From positions 124,001 to 188,000 of the forward strand of contig JAIYCG010000001.1 of the NCBI GenBank assembly GCA_027488115.1: 64,000 nucleotides of DNA. Direction: 5' to 3'. The position numbers and the translations under genes were made by a program. This DNA comes from Comamonadaceae bacterium. Lineage in GTDB: Bacteria > Pseudomonadota > Gammaproteobacteria > Burkholderiales > Burkholderiaceae_C. Below are positions 58,463 to 64,000 of the stretch, piece by piece. How positions within the stretch are numbered: the stretch's first letter is position 1; every line of letters begins with the position of its first letter. Under the pieces are notes generated by a model. It made no database searches, was not told the origin of the DNA, and saw nothing but the letters and a program-made list of their open reading frames with translations.

Positions 58463-60709
58463 ATGCTTAGTTACTTCAAACGTTTGAATTTTTTTGTGAG
58501 CTACGTGGCTGCCTTGAGCCTTCTTGCTGGTTGTGGGGGCGTCACCAACGAACCTGTTCCTAAGGCCATGCTGGCTGAAAATGTTCTTTTCAGTTCTTAT
58601 CAAGAGTCGCCTAAGTATCTAGATCCCACTTCTTCTTACAGCAACAACGAGACCCCTTGGACTTACGCGGTTTACGAGCCACCTTTGAAGTATCACTACC
58701 TTAAGCGGCCTTACGAATTAGAACCGCGCACTTTGACAGAGCTGCCCAGTGTGAAGTTTTTGAGCAAGGACGGCAAGGAACTACCTGTTCAGACGCCCGC
58801 CGATCAAATCGCTGAAAGTGTGTTCGAACTCAAAATTCAGCCTGGCATTTTGTATCAGCCTCATCCTGCTTTTGCCAAAAAAGAAGACGGAAAGTATCGT
58901 TATTTGTCTTTGAGAGAGTCTGACATTGAAGGCATTCGAAGACCATACGACTTTGAGCACATGGGCACACGCGAGTTGATCGCTGATGACTATGCCTATG
59001 CCATCAAACGCTTGGCAACGCCTCGCGTCAAGTCACCTTCATTTGGATTTTTATCCGAAAAAATTGTGGGCCTTGCAGACTATGGGAAGCAGATCAAGGC
59101 GATCAATGAAAAAATGAAAGAAGGAAAAACAACCAAAGAGGCCGGGCCTTTAGGCCATCTGCCATGGTTAGATTTTAGGGAGCATGCACTGTCTGGGGTT
59201 GAAGTGCTTGACGCACACACTCTCAGAATTCGTGTAGTGGGCAAATACCCTCAATTTAAATATTGGCTGGCCATGACCTTCTTTGCACCCATTCCTTGGG
59301 AAGTGGATGCTTTTTACTCCCAAAATGGCATGTCACGTCGAAATTTAAATCCCGACACATGGCCTGTTGGGACGGGGCCTTACATGCTCACCGAATACAT
59401 TCCCAACGCTAGAATGGAATTGGTTCGCAACCCCAATTACCGTGGGGTCGCATATCCCTGCGAAGGGGAGCCCAGCGATCAAGAGAAAGGTCTTTTGAAA
59501 GATTGCGGGCAAAAAACGCCCTTTGTTGACAAGGTGGTTTCAGTCATCGAAAAAGAAGCCACCTCCGTGGCCACAAAATTCATTCAAGGCTATTACGACA
59601 TTCCACAACTTGAACGTGGCGAACCTGGCATTGGTTATCAAGTTTCTATTCAAGATGGAACAGGCCGCGCCAAGGAGTTGCTTGAAAGAAAGATTCAACT
59701 GCCCAGTACCATTCAAGTTGGTTTTTGGCACTTTGGTTTCAACTGGCTAGACCCTGTTGTGGGTTTGGGGAAAACGCCAGAAGACCGCATTCGCAATAAA
59801 AAATTGAGGCAAGCCTTGGCCATTGCTTTTGATTTTGAAGAGTATGTGTCTATCTTTGAGGATGATCGTGCCAAGGTCAATCACAGTGTGGTGGTGCCAG
59901 GTTTATTTGGCAACCACTTGTCAACTCACAACCCAGTCATTTACGAGAAGTTGCCAGATGGGAAATTTAAGCGCAAGTCAATTGACGTCGCCAAAAAACT
60001 ATTGGCAGAAGCAGGTTACCCCGACGGACGAGACCTCAAAACTGGGCAAGCTTTGGTATTGAACTACGACACGCAAGGCGTGGGGCCAGGTTATAAAGCT
60101 CGCTTAGATTGGGTGGCCAAACAATTTGCAAAGCTCAATGTGCAGATTGAAATTCGCAATACTGACTACAACCGATTCCAAGACAAAATGCGCAAGGGTT
60201 CTGCCCAATTCTTCTTTTGGGGCTGGCTGGCAGACTACCCAGATCCTGAGAACTTTCTGTTCTTGTTGTACGGGCCCAACTCCAAGGCCAAGTTTGATGG
60301 TGAAAATGCCGCCAACTTTGCACACCCTGAGTTTGATCAGTTGTTCGATCGCATGAAGGACTTGGACGATACCCCTGAAAGAGCCGCCATGATTTCTCGC
60401 ATGATAGAAATCATGCAAGATGAATTGCCCATGTTGTATGGATGGTCTGAAGAGTTTGGCGGCGCTTACCACCAATGGGTGAGCAACGGTAAGCCCTCCA
60501 ACATCATTCGCGACAACTTACCCTATTTGAAAATTGATGCAGCATTGCGCACCAGCAAGATCAAAGAATGGAACCAAGCCATTTGGTGGCCACTTGCGGC
60601 CTTGCCTTTCTTGCTGCTAGCAATCGCTTGGCCTGCTTGGCAAGCTTGGCGAAGACGCCAATCACAACGTGCCGTTCAAGCCGGCGCTTCCACACCCAGG
60701 AGTTTGTGA
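58463..60709 (+). CDS. ABC transporter substrate-binding lipoprotein (family 5) with a C-terminal transmembrane segment
   Basis: Lipobox LLAGCGG, SBP family 5 body, and C-terminal WWPLAALPFLLLAIAWPAWQAWRRRQ; internal start MLSYFKRLNFF at 58463. Confidence 0.9.
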   Translation: MLSYFKRLNFFVSYVAALSLLAGCGGVTNEPVPKAMLAENVLFSSYQESPKYLDPTSSYSNNETPWTYAVYEPPLKYHYLKRPYELEPRTLTELPSVKFLSKDGKELPVQTPADQIAESVFELKIQPGILYQPHPAFAKKEDGKYRYLSLRESDIEGIRRPYDFEHMGTRELIADDYAYAIKRLATPRVKSPSFGFLSEKIVGLADYGKQIKAINEKMKEGKTTKEAGPLGHLPWLDFREHALSGVEVLDAHTLRIRVVGKYPQFKYWLAMTFFAPIPWEVDAFYSQNGMSRRNLNPDTWPVGTGPYMLTEYIPNARMELVRNPNYRGVAYPCEGEPSDQEKGLLKDCGQKTPFVDKVVSVIEKEATSVATKFIQGYYDIPQLERGEPGIGYQVSIQDGTGRAKELLERKIQLPSTIQVGFWHFGFNWLDPVVGLGKTPEDRIRNKKLRQALAIAFDFEEYVSIFEDDRAKVNHSVVVPGLFGNHLSTHNPVIYEKLPDGKFKRKSIDVAKKLLAEAGYPDGRDLKTGQALVLNYDTQGVGPGYKARLDWVAKQFAKLNVQIEIRNTDYNRFQDKMRKGSAQFFFWGWLADYPDPENFLFLLYGPNSKAKFDGENAANFAHPEFDQLFDRMKDLDDTPERAAMISRMIEIMQDELPMLYGWSEEFGGAYHQWVSNGKPSNIIRDNLPYLKIDAALRTSKIKEWNQAIWWPLAALPFLLLAIAWPAWQAWRRRQSQRAVQAGASTPRSL

Positions 60710-61686
60710 TGTTTCGATTTTTAACTCGCAAGTTGATCTATGGCTTTGCCATTTTGATTGGTATTAATTTACTCACATTTATTTTGTTCTTTAAAGTTAA
60801 CACGCCTGACGACATGGCTCGCATGCAACTGGGTGGTAAACGCGTCACACCCGATGCCATTGAAAAATGGAAGGCTGAACGTGGCTATGACCGTCCTTTG
60901 TTCTTCAATGAACAAGAGCAGGGCCTTTCAAAGATAAGCAACACTTTATTTTTAGACAGTTCTCTGCGTATGTTTGCCTTTGACTTTGGCCGAGCTGACA
61001 GCGGTCGTGACATAGCCTCTGAAATTGTGAGACGGGCAGGGCCCTCCATTGCATTGGCTTTGCCAAGCTTTGTGGTCGGCCTGGGCGTGTCGATTGTGCT
61101 TGCCTTGGGCTTGGCATTTTTTAGGGCCACTTACCTCGACTTTTGGGGTACCGTGTTGTGCGTGGTTTTCATGTCCATTTCGTCGCTTTTCTTCATTGTG
61201 ATGGGGCAGTTCTTGTTCTCTCGTGTGCTTCAACTCTTTCCCGTATCAGGATTTGCTGCTGGCATAGACGCATGGCGCTTCTTGGTCGTGCCTATCGCTG
61301 TTGGCATCTTCTCGCGATTGGGCGGCGAAGTTCGATTTAACAGAACGCTGTTCATGGAAGAAATCGGAAAAGACTATGTGCGAACTGCCCGATCCAAAGG
61401 ATTGTCTGAAAGCAGAGTCCTGCTTGTACATGTACTGCGCAATGCGCTGATTCCTATCTTGAGTTCCTCTGTTGCCGTCATTCCTTTGCTGTTCATGGGC
61501 AGTTTGATCACTGAATCATTTTTTGCCATTCCTGGTTTAGGCAGTTATTTGATTGAAGCCATTGCAGGTCAAGACTTTGCGATTGTCAGGGCGATGGTTT
61601 TCATTGGTTCATTTCTGTACATCCTTGGTTTGATACTGACCGACATCAGCTACACATTGGCTGATCCACGCATTCGTTTGCAGTAA
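60709..61686 (+). CDS. ABC transporter permease (DppB/YejB type)
   Basis: Starts MFRFLTRKLIYGFAILIGINLLTFILFF at 60709 (TGATG coupling with SBP gene); EIGKDYVRTARSKGLSESRVLLVHVLRNALIPI. Confidence 0.93.
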   Translation: MFRFLTRKLIYGFAILIGINLLTFILFFKVNTPDDMARMQLGGKRVTPDAIEKWKAERGYDRPLFFNEQEQGLSKISNTLFLDSSLRMFAFDFGRADSGRDIASEIVRRAGPSIALALPSFVVGLGVSIVLALGLAFFRATYLDFWGTVLCVVFMSISSLFFIVMGQFLFSRVLQLFPVSGFAAGIDAWRFLVVPIAVGIFSRLGGEVRFNRTLFMEEIGKDYVRTARSKGLSESRVLLVHVLRNALIPILSSSVAVIPLLFMGSLITESFFAIPGLGSYLIEAIAGQDFAIVRAMVFIGSFLYILGLILTDISYTLADPRIRLQ

Positions 61687-61693
61687 GCGCACC

Positions 61694-63136
61694 ATGCAAC
61701 CCGTTTTCTTACTCACTGATTTATTTGTCTATGCCATTTTGCTGTTTGTACTTTGGTACATCTGGCAAGTTAGATCCGATCGAAACCTCAGAGCCAATTG
61801 GCGACTGGCCATGAAGCGGCCTGTGGTCATGGTCAGCAGCATGGTGTTGGGTTTCTTTTTAATCGTGGCTTTCGCAGATTCGATTCATTACAGGCCAACT
61901 TTGCCTTCCTCACCTGGTCAAGCCACTCAATATTCATCCGAAGCTGCGTCAGTTCTCGATCAGATTTTGTTGCCCCTTTCATCAGCCAGAGAGCGCAGTT
62001 ATTCAGAACCGCTTTCTGCTGTGGCCTTCAGAAAAGAAACCTTTGAACGCGATGGCGTGTCCGTGCGGGACTACCCCCGCCTTCAGTTTGGTGGCAAACA
62101 CCTTGACCATCCAGACAGTCAACTTTCGGACGATGTCTCCTATCGAACTGCTGTTGCACTTGGCTGGGGTTTCTGCATGGTTGTTGCTGTTCTGTTTCTC
62201 GGATTCCTTTTGGCTGTTATTTTAAGCCAGCAATCTTGGCCCCGTGTTGTTTCTCAATTCATGAAGGGCGAGACCGAATGGCCATGGCGTTCAATGGCGA
62301 TCACATTCACAGTCATGTGCTTGGCAATTTGTTGGGTAACTTTTCTTTCTCAGGGGTACCATGTTTTTGGCACAGACCGAACCGGCAATTCAGTGCTTGT
62401 TTTTGCCTTGAAGAGTGTGCGAACTGCCTTGGTCATTGGTGGTTTAACGACCTTGGTGGTGCTTCCTTTGGCACTTCTGCTCGGTGTCACTGCGGGCTAT
62501 TTGCGTGGCTGGGTGGATGAGGTCATTCAATATGTATACACCCTGCTTGCATCGATTCCAGATGTCCTTTTGATTGCCGCTTCTGTATTGCTTTTGCAGG
62601 TCTTCATCGACAAAAACCAAGGTGTTTTTGAAACTTCTTTAGAACGGGCAGATGCTAGGTTATTTTTCTTATGCCTCATCTTGGGCATCACCTCTTTCAC
62701 TGGCTTGTGTCGACTGGTTCGCGGCGAGACTTTGAAGTTGCGTGAGTTGGAATACATCCAGTCTGCCAAAGCTTTTGGAGTTTCAACACCACGTGTTTTG
62801 TGGCGTCACATTGTTCCTAACCTGATGCACTTGGTGCTGATCAATACCGTGATGCAATTTTCTAGCTTTGTTTTGGCTGAGGCAGTTTTGTCCTATGTCG
62901 GTGTGGGCGTCGATCCAAAGACAGCAAGTTTTGGCGTCATGATCAATACCGCCCGAGCAGAATTGGCGGCAACCCCCTTGGTTTGGTGGACTTTGACCAC
63001 CGCCTTCGGATTTATGTTCTTGATTGTGCTCAGTGCCAACTTACTTTCCGATGCCATTCGAGATGCATTTGATCCTAGAACCAGATTGCGCAGCACAAAT
63101 TCGAGCACAGCACCAAGCCAAGAGGTGACAGCATGA
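61694..63136 (+). CDS. ABC transporter permease (DppC/YejE type), enlarged
   Basis: 480 aa; VFGTDRTGNSVLVFALKSVRTALVIGG, ELEYIQSAKAFGVSTPRVLWRHIVPNLMHLVLI; long N-terminal region with extra TM segments. Confidence 0.92.
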   Translation: MQPVFLLTDLFVYAILLFVLWYIWQVRSDRNLRANWRLAMKRPVVMVSSMVLGFFLIVAFADSIHYRPTLPSSPGQATQYSSEAASVLDQILLPLSSARERSYSEPLSAVAFRKETFERDGVSVRDYPRLQFGGKHLDHPDSQLSDDVSYRTAVALGWGFCMVVAVLFLGFLLAVILSQQSWPRVVSQFMKGETEWPWRSMAITFTVMCLAICWVTFLSQGYHVFGTDRTGNSVLVFALKSVRTALVIGGLTTLVVLPLALLLGVTAGYLRGWVDEVIQYVYTLLASIPDVLLIAASVLLLQVFIDKNQGVFETSLERADARLFFLCLILGITSFTGLCRLVRGETLKLRELEYIQSAKAFGVSTPRVLWRHIVPNLMHLVLINTVMQFSSFVLAEAVLSYVGVGVDPKTASFGVMINTARAELAATPLVWWTLTTAFGFMFLIVLSANLLSDAIRDAFDPRTRLRSTNSSTAPSQEVTA

Positions 63137-64000
63137 TTCAACAACTGAACGTGAAGAATTTGGTGGTTGATTTGCAAACTGAGTTGGGCATGGCCCGTGC
63201 AGTAGATGCTCTCAACTTGACGCTTCAAAAAGGTCAAACGTTTGCATTGGTCGGTGAGTCTGGATGTGGCAAATCCATGACGGCACTCTCCTTGCTGCGT
63301 CTGTTGCCTGACAATGCTTTGATACAAAGTGGCCATGTCGATTTGTCGGATGTGGATGTTTTTCAACTCAGTGAAAATCAGATGCGATCGATTCGAGGTC
63401 GTCGCATCTCCATCATTTTTCAAGAGCCATCGACCAGTCTCAATCCAGTGATGACGGTGGGCGATCAAATTTTGGAAGTGATTGCTCAGCACACCTCATT
63501 GAAGGGGGAAGCTGCACATGCACGTGCCCTTGAGTGGCTGACCAAGGTAGGTTTGCCAGAGCCAGCTCGTCGCATGGACAGCTATCCCTTTGAAATGTCG
63601 GGTGGGCAATTGCAAAGGGTCATGATCGCCATCGCTTTAGCGGCTGAGCCTGATTTATTGATTGCAGATGAGCCCACAACGGCGCTTGACGTCACCATTC
63701 AAGCGCAAATATTGGACTTGCTGAAAAGTCTGCAAAAGGAGCGCGGCATGGCCATGCTTCTGATCACCCATGATTTGGCTGTTGTCAGTGGCATGGCAGA
63801 CCATGTGGCCTTGATGTATGCCGGTCAAATTGTGGAAGTCGCATCAGCTGCTGATTTTTTTGTTCGGCCATCGCACCCCTACGCCAAGCTGCTCATGCAA
63901 GCCTTGCCCGGAGAAGACCTTAGGGGGCGTCAGTTAGCAGCCATTCAAGGCACAGTGCCGGCATTGACTCAAGTTTTTCAGGGTTGTCGATTTGCGCCAA
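63133..64000 (+). CDS. Peptide ABC transporter ATP-binding protein (runs off right edge)
   Basis: ATG at 63133 overlapping the previous stop (ATGA); [75 protein letters not shown]; no stop before 64000. Confidence 0.93.
   Translation, partial: MIQQLNVKNLVVDLQTELGMARAVDALNLTLQKGQTFALVGESGCGKSMTALSLLRLLPDNALIQSGHVDLSDVDVFQLSENQMRSIRGRRISIIFQEPSTSLNPVMTVGDQILEVIAQHTSLKGEAAHARALEWLTKVGLPEPARRMDSYPFEMSGGQLQRVMIAIALAAEPDLLIADEPTTALDVTIQAQILDLLKSLQKERGMAMLLITHDLAVVSGMADHVALMYAGQIVEVASAADFFVRPSHPYAKLLMQALPGEDLRGRQLAAIQGTVPALTQVFQGCRFAP

Noticed and set aside
62893-63492. 199-aa minus-strand ORF across the permease/ATPase junction
   Set aside because: Covers the end of a permease and start of an ATPase gene on the plus strand; ORF arises from low stop density.

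Overview
The window looks like chromosomal DNA from a beta-proteobacterium (Burkholderiales/Comamonadaceae-like, judged from gene content and protein style). It is densely coding and mostly conserved housekeeping genes: rng, msbA, tolB-pal-cpoB, tcdA, an ABC-F gene, prmB-dapE-dapC, smc-zipA-ligA-def, cysB, cbiX, lptG, pepA, holC, fabI, plus tRNA-Lys(TTT) and tRNA-Ser(GGA). No CRISPR array, IS element or prophage was seen. There are two full peptide/oligopeptide-type ABC importer operons (about 41982-47673 and 58463-end) and two TonB-dependent receptors flanking fabI. The most interesting accessory region is 1-11363, a divergent gene set around a GcvA-like LysR regulator. The left arm encodes a three-subunit molybdenum hydroxylase (xanthine dehydrogenase family), an alpha/beta hydrolase and an enoyl-CoA hydratase. 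The right arm encodes a UbiD-type decarboxylase, a UbiX-type flavin prenyltransferase, a small DUF4936-like protein, a TPP-dependent enzyme with a twin-arginine signal, and a secreted monoheme cytochrome c. It looks like an uncharacterised aromatic or heteroaromatic carboxylate catabolic system with a periplasmic TPP/cytochrome branch. The second notable observation is at 36212-36379: only about 26 N-terminal codons recognisable as LptF survive beside an intact lptG. That implies loss of lptF from its usual locus, or an assembly deletion. All names come from reading the translated proteins; no database search was run.
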